A stretch of 19,253 nt of DNA from Rhodobacteraceae bacterium UBA1943 (GTDB taxonomy: Bacteria > Pseudomonadota > Alphaproteobacteria > Rhodobacterales > Rhodobacteraceae), in the NCBI GenBank assembly GCA_002336845.1, contig DDEX01000026.1, positions 1 to 19,253 of the forward strand, read 5' to 3'. The position numbers were made by a program, and so were the translations under genes. This document shows positions 1-7,566 of this stretch, piece after piece (position 1 is the first letter of the stretch; every line of letters begins with the position of its first letter). The notes below the pieces were generated by a model. The model had not been told where the DNA came from. It saw nothing but the letters and a program-made list of their open reading frames with translations, and made no database searches.

Positions 1-179
1 ATTCGGCCAACAGCCAGTTCTTCATCAACTTCAAGGACAACCACTTCCTGAACGGCCAATACACCGTTTATGGCCGTGTCATCAAAGGCATGGATGTGGT
101 GGACAAGATCGTTCGCGGTGAGCCGCCGACCAACCCCGACCGCATGATCACCGTCCGGGTGGCCGCCGATGTTCAATAA
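1..179 (+). CDS. Peptidyl-prolyl cis-trans isomerase, cyclophilin type (5' end outside the window)
   Basis: The reading frame starting at base 3 gives about 58 C-terminal residues of a cyclophilin, ending in TAA at 177-179. Visible are SANSQFFINF and FLNGQYTVYGRVIKGMDVV, the standard C-terminal half of the bacterial PpiA/PpiB fold, which catalyses cis-trans isomerisation of X-Pro bonds. The N-terminus is missing, so location cannot be read; the end resembles cytoplasmic PpiB, but this is inference. The stop lies inside the start region of the next gene (11-base overlap, different frame), so the two are probably co-transcribed and translationally coupled. The nucleotide sequence of this end is very like the matching part of the next gene, indicating a tandem duplication. 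Confidence 0.9.
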   Translation, partial: SANSQFFINFKDNHFLNGQYTVYGRVIKGMDVVDKIVRGEPPTNPDRMITVRVAADVQ

Positions 180-738
180 GATCCTCGTCGCCGCCTTCCT
201 GCTGGCAACCCCCGCCTTGGCCGAAGAGGCCAAGGATGGCCCCGGCCCGAACCTGGTGATCGAGGTTTCCGGTCAGGCCAAGGGCGAGATTGTCATCGAC
301 CTTCTGCCCGATGTCGCGCCCAACCATGTGGCCCAGATCGTCGCGCTGGCAAAGTCAGGTGCCTATGACGGCGTGGTGTTTCACCGGGTGATCGACGGCT
401 TCATGGCGCAGACGGGCGATGTGCAATACGGCAAGAAGGGGGGCGACACCTCGATGGCCGGGATGGGCGGTTCCTCCATGCCCGACATCAAGGCAGAGTT
501 TTCCGATCTGCCGTTTGAACGCGGCACCGTCGGCATGGCGCGCTCGCAAGACCCAGACAGCGCCAACAGCCAGTTCTTCATCATGTTCGCGCCGGGCGAC
601 TTCCTGAACGGCCAATACACCGTTTTCGGCCGTGTGATCAAAGGCATGGATGTGGTGGACGCCATCAAGAAGGGCGAGGGCCAGAACGGCGAGGTCAGCG
701 ACCCCGACGTGATGACCAAGGTCACCGTGCAGGAGTGA
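169..738 (+). CDS. Exported cyclophilin-type peptidyl-prolyl cis-trans isomerase
   Basis: This 189-residue protein opens with a short signal peptide: a lysine at residue 4, a hydrophobic core, then TPALA before EE, so cleavage is likely after residue 18 and the enzyme should act in the periplasm. The cyclophilin signatures follow: FHRV at 71-74, GFMAQTGD at 77-84, and SANSQFFIMF at 131-140. The site matching the tryptophan of human cyclophilin A is phenylalanine (FLNGQY, 145-150), as in many bacterial enzymes. The family assists folding at proline bonds. The start overlaps the end of the upstream paralogue. Downstream comes a GC-rich hairpin and the convergent tyrS. Family assignment is firm; client proteins are unknown. 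Confidence 0.93.
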   Translation: MFNKILVAAFLLATPALAEEAKDGPGPNLVIEVSGQAKGEIVIDLLPDVAPNHVAQIVALAKSGAYDGVVFHRVIDGFMAQTGDVQYGKKGGDTSMAGMGGSSMPDIKAEFSDLPFERGTVGMARSQDPDSANSQFFIMFAPGDFLNGQYTVFGRVIKGMDVVDAIKKGEGQNGEVSDPDVMTKVTVQE

Positions 739-752
739 TCCTGCCGTCGGAG

Positions 753-800
753 GCGGGGGTTTCACACCCCCGCACCCCCGTGGGATATTTATGAACAGAT
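753..800 (+). repeat. Trailer element, copy 1: GC hairpin followed by ATATTT motif
   Basis: A perfect 8-bp stem (gcgggggt 753-760, acccccgc 766-773) with loop ttcac is followed by acccccgtgggatattt and an aacaga segment. It lies between the convergent ends of the isomerase gene and tyrS. It resembles two further copies at 7430-7480 and 7507-7560. It may act in termination or mRNA 3'-end stability for the + strand gene. There is no T-run directly after the stem, so it is not a classical intrinsic terminator. Confidence 0.55.
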
Positions 801-825
801 GATGGGGCCCGGATGAATGGCCCTG

Positions 826-2076
826 TCAGTCCATCACCACCAGGGCGTGGCGTTTCTTGCCGGCAGTCAGTTTCAGCGGCTCGACCAACTCGCTGGCCCC
901 GATGCGCAGGCCGGGATCGGTGACCACCTCGTCATTCACCCGCGCGCCGCCCTCGGCGATCAGGCGCTTGGCGTCCTTGCCGCTGGCGGCAAGCCCGGTC
1001 TTGACGAACAGTTGCACGATGCCCAAGCCCTCGGCCATGTCGGCGGCGCTGATCTTGATGGTGGGCAGATCCTCGCCAACGCCGCCCTGTTCAAACACCT
1101 GCCGCGCCGTCAGCTCTGCCGCTTGCGCCGCTTCGGCCCCATGCAGCATGGCGGTTGCCAGATTGGCCAGCGTGATCTTGGCCTGATTGATCTCGGCCCC
1201 TTGCAGCGCGCCCAGGCGGTCGCATTCTTCAACCGGCAATTCGGTAAAGATTTTCAGGAACTTGCCCACATCAGCATCGGTCGTGTTGCGCCAGAACTGC
1301 CAGAACTCATAAGCCGACAGCATCGCGCCATTCAGCCAGACCGCGCCATTGGCCGACTTGCCCATCTTGCGCCCGTCGCTGGTAGTCAGCAGAGGGGTGG
1401 TCAGCCCATAGATTTCCTTGTCAATCACCCGGCGCGTCAGGTCGATGCCGTTGATGATATTGCCCCACTGGTCGCTGCCGCCCATCTGCAACAGGCAACC
1501 ATAGCGGCGGTTGATCTCAAGGAAGTCATAGGCTTGCAGGATCATGTAGTTGAATTCAAGGAAGGACAGGCTTTGTTCCCGGTCCAGCCGCGACTTGACC
1601 GATTCAAACGACAGCATCCGGTTGACAGAAAAATGCCGCCCGATGTCGCGCAGGAAATCGAGGTAGTTCAGCTGGTCCAGCCATTCGGCATTGTTCAGCA
1701 TGATCGCGCCGTTGGGCGCATCGGAATAGTCGAGGTATTTGGCAAAAACCTGCTTCAGCCCCGCGATATTCTCATCAATCTTTTCGGGCGTCAGCAGCGG
1801 GCGTTCCTCGCTGCGGAAAGACGGATCGCCCACCTTGGTGGTGCCGCCGCCCATCAGGGTGATCGGCTTGTGCCCGGTCTTCTGCAACCAGCGCAGCACC
1901 ATGATGTTCATCAGGTGGCCGACATGCAGCGACGCGGCCGTCGCGTCATAGCCGATATAGGCGGGCACGACCCCCTTCACCAAAGCCTCGTCAAGCGCCT
2001 GATAGTCGGTGCAGTCGGCAACAAAGCCGCGCTCGAACATCACGCGCAGAAAGTCGGATTTCGGATGGTAGGCCAT
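826..2076 (-). CDS. tyrS: Tyrosyl-tRNA synthetase
   Basis: This 416-residue class I aminoacyl-tRNA synthetase attaches tyrosine to tRNA-Tyr in the cytoplasm. The HIGH-type signature is HVGH at 51-54, the KMSKS-type loop is KMGKS at 237-241, and GGSDQWGN lies at 199-206. The last 60 or so residues form an S4-type RNA-binding domain (GLAASGKDAKRLIAEGGARV). I chose the ATG at 2076 (MAYHPKSDF) because it gives normal family length; an in-frame ATG five codons upstream (2091) is possible, and the open frame extends much further without family homology. It ends convergent with the isomerase pair and is divergent from anmK, with 57 bases between the two starts. Confidence 0.96.
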   Translation of the reverse strand: MAYHPKSDFLRVMFERGFVADCTDYQALDEALVKGVVPAYIGYDATAASLHVGHLMNIMVLRWLQKTGHKPITLMGGGTTKVGDPSFRSEERPLLTPEKIDENIAGLKQVFAKYLDYSDAPNGAIMLNNAEWLDQLNYLDFLRDIGRHFSVNRMLSFESVKSRLDREQSLSFLEFNYMILQAYDFLEINRRYGCLLQMGGSDQWGNIINGIDLTRRVIDKEIYGLTTPLLTTSDGRKMGKSANGAVWLNGAMLSAYEFWQFWRNTTDADVGKFLKIFTELPVEECDRLGALQGAEINQAKITLANLATAMLHGAEAAQAAELTARQVFEQGGVGEDLPTIKISAADMAEGLGIVQLFVKTGLAASGKDAKRLIAEGGARVNDEVVTDPGLRIGASELVEPLKLTAGKKRHALVVMD

Positions 2077-2133
2077 GGCTCGCTCGTGCATTAATCCGGG
2101 CGAGGTATATCCCTGACGGGGGCGAAGGGAAAG

Positions 2134-3225
2134 ATGTTCAAGGGTGGCCCGGTCTGGGCATTGGGGGCGATGTCGGGCACATCGCTGGATGGCGTCGATG
2201 CGGCCATGGTGTTGACCGATGGCGACAGGGTGCTGGATTTCGGCCCGACCGCCTATCGCCCCTATACCGAGGCCGAGCGCGCCGTGCTGCGTGCCGCCCT
2301 TGGCCGCTGGCCGGGCGAGCCGGGCGTGACCGAGGCGGCGGAAGTGGTGGAGAATGCCCATGCCGAACTGCTCTCGGGATTTTCCGGTGCCGAGCTGATC
2401 GGCTTTCACGGTCAGACGCTGGCGCATGATCCGCGCGGGCGGGGCACGCATCAGGCGGGGGATGGTGCGCTTCTGGCCGGCGCTTTGGGTGTGCCGGTGG
2501 TCTGGGACTTCCGGTCAACCGATGTGCGGCTGGGCGGGCAGGGCGCGCCCTTGGTGCCGTTCTATCACCATGCCCTTGCGCGCCGGATCGGGGCCGAGGC
2601 GCCCTTGGCCTTCCTCAATCTGGGCGGGGTGGGCAATGTGACCTGGGTCGATCCCCGGATCGCCACGCCGGAAACAGCCTGTCTTGCGTTTGATACGGGG
2701 CCCGCGAATGCCCCGGTGAATGACCTGATGCTTGCCAGGTTGGGTCTGGCGCAGGACGAGGGCGGTGCGCTGGCGGCGCAAGGGGTCGTGGATCAGACGA
2801 TCCTTTCCCGGTTTCTGAACAAGCCATACTTCTACAGAAGTCCGCCGAAATCATTGGATCGCAATGAGTTTCATGGCGTTCTTGATGCGACTTGTGAGCT
2901 TTCGGATGCCGATGCCGCCCGAACCCTCACGGCCTTTGCCGCCGCATCGGTCGCCGAAGGGATGCGCCATTTCCCCCAGCCTGTCACAGATATTCTGGTC
3001 TGTGGCGGCGGGCGGCATAACCAGACCCTGATGACCGAACTGGCAGAGCGGCTGGCGGGTGTCAGCGTTCGGCCGGTTGAGGCCGTGGGTCTGGATGGCG
3101 ACATGATCGAGGCACAGGCCTTTGCCTATCTGGCCGTGCGCGTGGCGCGCGGCTGGCCGACCTCTGCCCCCAGAACCACCGGGGTTGCGGCGGCAGTTGG
3201 TGGCGGAAAGATTAGTGAACCATAG
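2134..3225 (+). CDS. anmK: Anhydro-N-acetylmuramic acid kinase
   Basis: The 363-residue protein carries the AnmK hallmark GAMSGTSLDGVD at 11-22, plus GFHGQTL (90-96), GQGAPLVP (136-143), LNLGGVGN (161-168), DTGP (187-190) and a late CGGGRHN. AnmK hydrolyses and phosphorylates 1,6-anhydro-MurNAc to MurNAc-6-phosphate, a cytoplasmic step in recycling of murein released during cell-wall turnover. The length fits the family. The ATG follows a purine-rich gaaggga ribosome site. It is divergent from tyrS and stops 15 bases before the convergent nucleoside hydrolase. No MurQ or other recycling gene is next to it. Confidence 0.96.
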   Translation: MFKGGPVWALGAMSGTSLDGVDAAMVLTDGDRVLDFGPTAYRPYTEAERAVLRAALGRWPGEPGVTEAAEVVENAHAELLSGFSGAELIGFHGQTLAHDPRGRGTHQAGDGALLAGALGVPVVWDFRSTDVRLGGQGAPLVPFYHHALARRIGAEAPLAFLNLGGVGNVTWVDPRIATPETACLAFDTGPANAPVNDLMLARLGLAQDEGGALAAQGVVDQTILSRFLNKPYFYRSPPKSLDRNEFHGVLDATCELSDADAARTLTAFAAASVAEGMRHFPQPVTDILVCGGGRHNQTLMTELAERLAGVSVRPVEAVGLDGDMIEAQAFAYLAVRVARGWPTSAPRTTGVAAAVGGGKISEP

Positions 3226-3240
3226 CCTTGGGCGGAAAAG

Positions 3241-4188
3241 TTAAAGTCGCGCAAGGCGCTCGGTCAAAAGGGTGAAAAATCCATCGGCATCAACCGAGCC
3301 GATGAACAGCGCATTGGCCGGGCGGTCGGTAACGCCCCACCAGTCGGCCACCGTCATCCCGCGCGTCAGATCAGACTGCACCTCGATTTCCACATTGATG
3401 TGGCGGCCCGAGAACAGGCCCGGATCGATCAGATAGGCAATCACGGTCGGGTCATGCAGCGGGGCGCCTTCGCTGCCGTATTTCTCCATGTCGAACCGTT
3501 CGAAAAAGTCGGCCCATTCTGCGGCCATTCGGCCCACCTCGGTGCCAAGGCCGCGAAACGCCTCTACCCGTGCGCGGGTAGTCAGGACTTTATGGGTCAC
3601 ATCCAGCGGCATGACGACCAACGGAACGCCGGATTTGAACACAATATCCGCAGCTTCCGGGTCAACATAAATGTTGAATTCTGCGGCCGGGGTGATGTTG
3701 CCCACCTCAAAATAGGCGCCGCCCATCAGGATGATCTGCTGCACTCGGGCCACGATGTCAGGCGCACGCTGAAACGCGGCGGCGATGTTGGTCAGCGGTC
3801 CAAGGGGGCACAGGGTAACGGTGCCCGAGGGTTCCTGGCGCAGGGTTTCGATAATGAAGTCCACGCCATGCTGGGGCTGCAACGCCATAACAGGCTCTGG
3901 CAGCGCGGGGCCATCCAGCCCCGTCTTGCCATGCACATGCTCGGCTGTCACCAGCTTGCGGGCCAGCGGCCGGTCGCATCCGGCAAAGACCGGAACATCA
4001 GGTTTGCCCGCCAACTCACAGATAATACGCGCGTTCTTCTCGGTATAATGCAGCGGCACATTGCCCGCGACCGCTGTGATCCCCAACACCTCAACATCCT
4101 CGGGGCTGGCCAGCGCCAGCAGAATGGCAAAGGCATCATCCTGGCCGGGGTCGGTATCAATGATGATCTTGCGGGGATGGTGGGTCAT
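3241..4188 (-). CDS. Inosine-uridine preferring nucleoside hydrolase family protein
   Basis: This 315-residue enzyme has the calcium-binding signature DTDPGQDD at 11-18. Other family features are GNVPL, LGPLTNIA (129-136), FNIYVDPEAA (171-180) and the late HDPTVIAYL, in which His245 and Asp246 match the usual active-site His and metal ligand. The family hydrolyses the N-glycosidic bond of ribonucleosides to give ribose and base, for salvage. Substrate choice (purine, pyrimidine or both) cannot be read. The start at 4188 is preceded by a strong aaggag site; the open frame extends 19 codons upstream without support. It lies just downstream of the iron-binding protein gene, but a terminator separates them. 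Confidence 0.93.
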   Translation of the reverse strand: MTHHPRKIIIDTDPGQDDAFAILLALASPEDVEVLGITAVAGNVPLHYTEKNARIICELAGKPDVPVFAGCDRPLARKLVTAEHVHGKTGLDGPALPEPVMALQPQHGVDFIIETLRQEPSGTVTLCPLGPLTNIAAAFQRAPDIVARVQQIILMGGAYFEVGNITPAAEFNIYVDPEAADIVFKSGVPLVVMPLDVTHKVLTTRARVEAFRGLGTEVGRMAAEWADFFERFDMEKYGSEGAPLHDPTVIAYLIDPGLFSGRHINVEIEVQSDLTRGMTVADWWGVTDRPANALFIGSVDADGFFTLLTERLARL

Positions 4189-4246
4189 GGCGGTCTCCTT
4201 CCGTGCCAGAGAAACCGATAGCGGTTGGTTTGTCCATCCGGTCAAG

Positions 4247-4274
4247 AAAAAGAGGCGCCACAGTGGGCGCCTCT
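4247..4274 (-). terminator. Intrinsic terminator after the iron-binding protein gene
   Basis: A perfect 9-bp inverted repeat (agaggcgcc at 4251-4259, ggcgcctct at 4266-4274) has a 6-base loop. Read on the minus strand, the stem is followed immediately by a run of T. It lies 25 bases past the stop of the gene ending at 4300, and should separate it from the nucleoside hydrolase. Confidence 0.88.
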
Positions 4275-4299
4275 GCGTTTCTAGCGATTAGGCAAGCAG

Positions 4300-5301
4300 T
4301 TAGCCGTCGAAGTCAACGCTTTCCACCAGCTTCACCGCCGCCGGCCGCAGATCGGCAATCTGGTCCAGCGTCAGCGAATCCGGCGTGAACTCACCCCAGC
4401 TTTTCACCAGCTCCGACCGCTCCACCCCCGGCTTGACGGGGAATTCGTTGTTGATGTCGGCATAGATCTTTTGCGCCTCATCGCCCGCCAGCCATTCCAT
4501 CAGCTTGAGCGCGGCAGCCTTGTTCGGCGCGGCTTTCGTCATCGCGATGCCCGAGATGTTCACATGCGTGCCGCCACCCTCGAACACCGGGAAGATGATG
4601 CGCGCCGAATTGGCCCATTCCTTCTGCTCCGGGTCTGCCAGCATCTGCCCCATGTAATAGGTGTTGCCCAGCGAGATGTCGCATTGCCCGGCCCAGATCG
4701 CCTTGACCTGATCGCGGTCGGCCCCTTCGGGTTTGCGGGCGAGGTTGGCTTTCAGCCCCTCCAGCCAGGTTTTCGTATAGTCCTCGCCGTGGTGGGCGAT
4801 CATCGCCGCCGTCAGCGCGACATTATAGTCCGACAGGCCGGACCGGGTGCAAATGCGCCCCTTCCATTTCGGATTTACCAAGTCCTCATAGGTGGTTACC
4901 TCACCATCCTTAACCCGGTCCTTCGAGGCATAGACGATGCGGGCGCGGGTGGTCAGAGCGAACCACTGGTTGTTCGCATCGCGAAATGCGGCCGGAATAT
5001 CGGCCTTCAGCACGTCCGAGTCGACGGCCTGCGTCACCCCGGCCTTCACCACTTCCTCAACCCGCGCGATATCGACGGTCAGCACCAGATCGGCGGGCGA
5101 GCGGTCGCCCTCGGCCACCAGACGCTCGGCCATGCCCTTGTCCACAAAGGCCACGTTCACCGCGATGCCGGTTTCCTTGGTAAAGGCATCCAGCAGCGGC
5201 TGGATCAGTTCGGGCTGGCGGTGGGAATAGATGTTGACCTCATCGGCCAGCGCCGGCAGGGCGGTGGTGGCCAAGATCAGGGAAAGCAGCGTCGCGCGCA
5301 T
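4300..5301 (-). CDS. Iron(III) ABC transporter periplasmic substrate-binding protein (FbpA/FutA type)
   Basis: The 333-residue protein starts with a signal peptide ending ALPALA, with cleavage likely after residue 19. The mature start DEVNIYSHRQPELI is typical of ferric-ion binding proteins of the FbpA/FutA/AfuA group, which bind Fe3+ in the periplasm for an inner-membrane ABC importer. The paired tyrosines that ligate iron are visible in GNTYYMGQM (Tyr215, Tyr216). An ATG at 5307 is also in frame, but the ggagg ribosome site abuts it; spacing fits the ATG at 5301. No permease or ATPase gene is adjacent, and a terminator follows, so this is an orphan binding protein here. A TGA-N9-TCA iron box lies upstream. 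Confidence 0.92.
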   Translation of the reverse strand: MRATLLSLILATTALPALADEVNIYSHRQPELIQPLLDAFTKETGIAVNVAFVDKGMAERLVAEGDRSPADLVLTVDIARVEEVVKAGVTQAVDSDVLKADIPAAFRDANNQWFALTTRARIVYASKDRVKDGEVTTYEDLVNPKWKGRICTRSGLSDYNVALTAAMIAHHGEDYTKTWLEGLKANLARKPEGADRDQVKAIWAGQCDISLGNTYYMGQMLADPEQKEWANSARIIFPVFEGGGTHVNISGIAMTKAAPNKAAALKLMEWLAGDEAQKIYADINNEFPVKPGVERSELVKSWGEFTPDSLTLDQIADLRPAAVKLVESVDFDG

Positions 5302-5358
5302 GAGCATCCTCCAGTTGATGGCGGAGGTAAACCTGACTATTTCACTAGGGTCAATACC

Positions 5359-5373
5359 TGACAGAAATAATCA
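5359..5373 (-). promoter_or_regulatory. Candidate iron-responsive operator (TGA-N9-TCA, iron-rhodo-box type)
   Basis: The minus strand reads TGA, nine bases, TCA in an AT-rich context, 57 bases upstream of the start codon of the ferric-binding protein. The spacing matches the TGA-N9-TCA iron-rhodo-box described for alphaproteobacterial iron genes (RirA, or IscR in Rhodobacterales). The motif is short and will occur by chance, so the case rests on its place before an iron-uptake gene and the similar site before iscR. Confidence 0.5.
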
Positions 5374-5386
5374 GCGAATTATCAGA

Positions 5387-6208
5387 TCACGATTTCGTCT
5401 TGTCTTCAGCCTTGGCGCGGTTCCAAAGAGCATCCATCTCGGTCAGGTCGGACTGATCGGGCGTCTTGCCCGCCTCGGCCAGCCAATCCTCGATCCGCTG
5501 AAAGCGGCGGGTGAATTTGGCATTGGCGGCCCGCAGCGCTGCCTCCGGGTCGATCTTCATATGGCGGGCAAGGTTGGCCATCACGAACATCAGGTCGCCG
5601 AACTCCTCAAACACCTCGGCCTCACCCATCTGATCGCGCGCCTCGATCAGCTCTTCCATCTCTTCGCGCATCTTGGCCAGCACCTCATCGGTTGAAGGCC
5701 AGTCGAACCCCACCCGCGCCGCCCGCTTTTGCAGCTTCACCGCACGCGTAAGGGCAGGCAGACCCAACGCCACGCCGTCCAGCACCCGCGCAGGGCCACG
5801 CTCGGCGGCCTTGATCCGCTCCCAATCCACAGATTGCTGATCCGGCGACTTGTCGCGGGATTCGTCGCCGAACACATGGGGGTGGCGGGCCACCATCTTG
5901 TCGGCAATCGCGCGGACCACATCATCAAAGCCGAACAGGCCCGCATCGCACGCCATCTGGGCGTGGAACACCACCTGAAACAGCAGGTCACCCAGCTCTC
6001 CCGGCAGCTCCTCCCAGGCCTGCCGCTCGATCGCGTCGCCCACCTCATGCGCCTCCTCCAGCGTGTAGGGGGCGATGGTGGCGAAAGTCTGCTCGATGTC
6101 CCAGGGGCAACCGGTGGCGGGGTCGCGCAGACGGCGCATGATCTCCAACAGGCGCGGCATTCCGCCATTTTCGTCATGAACCAGCCGGTCGCTGTCGGTC
6201 GTAGGCAT
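5387..6208 (-). CDS. mazG: Nucleoside triphosphate pyrophosphohydrolase MazG
   Basis: This 273-residue protein has the two-domain MazG build. The N-terminal half carries the conserved RLRDPATGCPWDIEQTF block, then TLEEAHEV and ELGDLLFQVVFHAQM. The C-terminal half repeats the pattern with EEMEELIEA and EFGDLMFVMANLARH, the acidic residues that bind Mg2+. MazG hydrolyses (d)NTPs to the monophosphate and pyrophosphate, clearing aberrant nucleotides and influencing (p)ppGpp levels in E. coli. The ATG at 6208 puts about 20 residues before the conserved block; an in-frame ATG 16 codons later is less likely. It is divergent from the M20 hydrolase and precedes the iron-binding gene on the same strand with an 85-base gap. 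Confidence 0.95.
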   Translation of the reverse strand: MPTTDSDRLVHDENGGMPRLLEIMRRLRDPATGCPWDIEQTFATIAPYTLEEAHEVGDAIERQAWEELPGELGDLLFQVVFHAQMACDAGLFGFDDVVRAIADKMVARHPHVFGDESRDKSPDQQSVDWERIKAAERGPARVLDGVALGLPALTRAVKLQKRAARVGFDWPSTDEVLAKMREEMEELIEARDQMGEAEVFEEFGDLMFVMANLARHMKIDPEAALRAANAKFTRRFQRIEDWLAEAGKTPDQSDLTEMDALWNRAKAEDKTKS

Positions 6209-6260
6209 TGCCGTTTCCCCGGTTTTGCGATTTGATCAAAGGGCAGAACAGGAGTGTCCC

Positions 6261-7424
6261 ATGCCCGTCTTGAACCGTATCGCAGCCTATGCCGAGGAAA
6301 TGAAGGGCTGGCGTCGCCATCTGCACCAGCATCCCGAACTGGCCTTTGACTGTTTCGAGACGGCGGGCTGGATCGAGGCGCGTCTGCGCGAGATCGGCGT
6401 CGATGAAATCCACACCGGCATTGCCAAGACCGGCATCGTCGCCATCATCAACGGGCAGGGGCCGGGCCCGACGATCGGCCTGCGCGCCGATATGGACGCC
6501 CTGCCGATCGAGGAGATGACCGGCGCTGTACATGCGTCCAAGGTGCCCGGCAAGATGCACGCCTGCGGCCACGATGGTCATGTGACGATGCTGCTGGGCG
6601 CGGCAAAATATCTGGCCGAAACCCGCAAGTTTTCAGGCCGCGTGGCCCTGCTGTTCCAGCCTGCGGAAGAAGATGGCGGCGGCGGTCAGGTCATGGTGCA
6701 GGAAGGTGTCATGGACCGCTTTGGCGTTGCACAGGTGTACGGCATCCATAACGCGCCCAATGTGCCCTTCGGCCAGTTCCTGACCACACCCGATGCGCTG
6801 ATGGCCTCGGTCGATACCGCCTATGTCTATCTGACCGGCAAGGGTGGCCATGGCGCCACCCCGCATGAAACGGTGGATCCGGTGGTGGCCGTGGTCGGCA
6901 TGGTGCAGGCGATCCAGACCATCATCCCCCGCAACGTCTATGCGCTGGATGAGGCGGTGATCTCGGTCACCCAGATCCACACCGGCACTGCCAGCAACAT
7001 CATCCCCGAAGAGGCGATGTTCTGCGCCACCATCCGCTGCTTCAAGCCCGAGGTGCGCCACCTTTTGAAAAAGCGGTTCTACGAAATCGTCGAGGGCCAC
7101 GCCGCCGCCTATAACGTGCAAGCCCGGATCGACTATGACTGGGGTTACCCCGCCACCATCAACCACGCCGAAAACGCCGCCTTTGCCGCCGAGGTCGCGC
7201 GCGAGATATCTGGCCCCGATCTGGTGAATGCCAATTCGGTGCGTGAGATGGGGTCCGAGGATTTCAGCTATATGCTGGAGGCGCGGCCCGGCGCCTATCT
7301 GTTCCTTGGCACAGGCCCCGGCGCGGGCCTGCACCACGCCGCCTATGACTTCAATGATGAGGCCGCCCCGGTGGGTGCCAGCTTCTTCGCGCGGCTGGTG
7401 GAACGGGCGCAGCCCCTGGCATAA
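6261..7424 (+). CDS. M20 family metallo-amidohydrolase (hippurate hydrolase-like)
   Basis: The 387-residue protein is an M20D amidohydrolase: HQHPELAF (22-29), GLRADMDALPIEE (73-85), ACGHDGH (101-107), FQPAEE (132-137), a GKGGHGATPHE dimerisation-domain loop, and GLHHAAYDFND near the C-terminus. Likely metal ligands are Cys102, His104, Glu137, His163 and His358 or His359. These enzymes cleave the amide bond of N-acyl or aromatic amino-acid conjugates such as hippurate, N-acetyl amino acids or indole-acetyl amino acids; the substrate cannot be told. No signal peptide, so cytoplasmic. The ATG at 6261 has an excellent aggag site. It is divergent from mazG and followed by a trailer element. Confidence 0.93.
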   Translation: MPVLNRIAAYAEEMKGWRRHLHQHPELAFDCFETAGWIEARLREIGVDEIHTGIAKTGIVAIINGQGPGPTIGLRADMDALPIEEMTGAVHASKVPGKMHACGHDGHVTMLLGAAKYLAETRKFSGRVALLFQPAEEDGGGGQVMVQEGVMDRFGVAQVYGIHNAPNVPFGQFLTTPDALMASVDTAYVYLTGKGGHGATPHETVDPVVAVVGMVQAIQTIIPRNVYALDEAVISVTQIHTGTASNIIPEEAMFCATIRCFKPEVRHLLKKRFYEIVEGHAAAYNVQARIDYDWGYPATINHAENAAFAAEVAREISGPDLVNANSVREMGSEDFSYMLEARPGAYLFLGTGPGAGLHHAAYDFNDEAAPVGASFFARLVERAQPLA

Positions 7425-7429
7425 GAAAG

Positions 7430-7480
7430 CCGGGGGCGCTTCGCCCCCCGGACCCCCCGAGAGTATTTGCAGAAGGGCAA
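7430..7480 (+). repeat. Trailer element, copy 2
   Basis: A ccggggg/cccccgg hairpin (7430-7436 with 7445-7451) is followed by accccccgagagtattt and agaagggcaa. It begins 5 bases past the stop of the M20 gene. Its last 20 bases (7461-7480) form a near-perfect inverted repeat, one mismatch, with the tail of copy 3 on the other strand. Confidence 0.6.
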
Positions 7481-7506
7481 ATGGAAAAAGGGCAAAAGCC
7501 AAGCTC

Positions 7507-7560
7507 TTGCCCTTCTTCAAATACTCCGGGGTGAGGCGAAGCCGAGGGGCAGCGCCCCTC
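7507..7560 (-). repeat. Trailer element, copy 3 (facing copy 2)
   Basis: Read on the minus strand it starts with a 7-bp hairpin (gaggggc 7544-7550 and gcccctc 7554-7560). It continues through gcttcgcctcaccccgg to gagtatttgaagaaggg. It lies 6 bases past the stop of typA. It has the same order of parts as copies 1 and 2: GC hairpin, C-rich run, (A)TATTT, then an AGAA-like tail. Confidence 0.6.
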
Positions 7561-7566
7561 TCTGCC

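Noticed and set aside
817..2094. Long plus-strand ORF (425 codons) opposite tyrS
   Set aside because: It is the antisense shadow of tyrS in GC-rich DNA: rich in His, Gln, Leu and Arg, no family motif, and the opposite strand has full synthetase signatures.
3400..5361. Plus-strand ORFs of about 270-300 codons opposite the nucleoside hydrolase and the iron-binding protein
   Set aside because: No domain character, no ribosome site, and fully covered by well-supported minus-strand genes.
6225..6239. Possible FNR-type site (ttgcg-atttg-atcaa) between mazG and the M20 gene
   Set aside because: Only one half-site fits TTGAT-N4-ATCAA, and the spacing is off by one; not enough to call.
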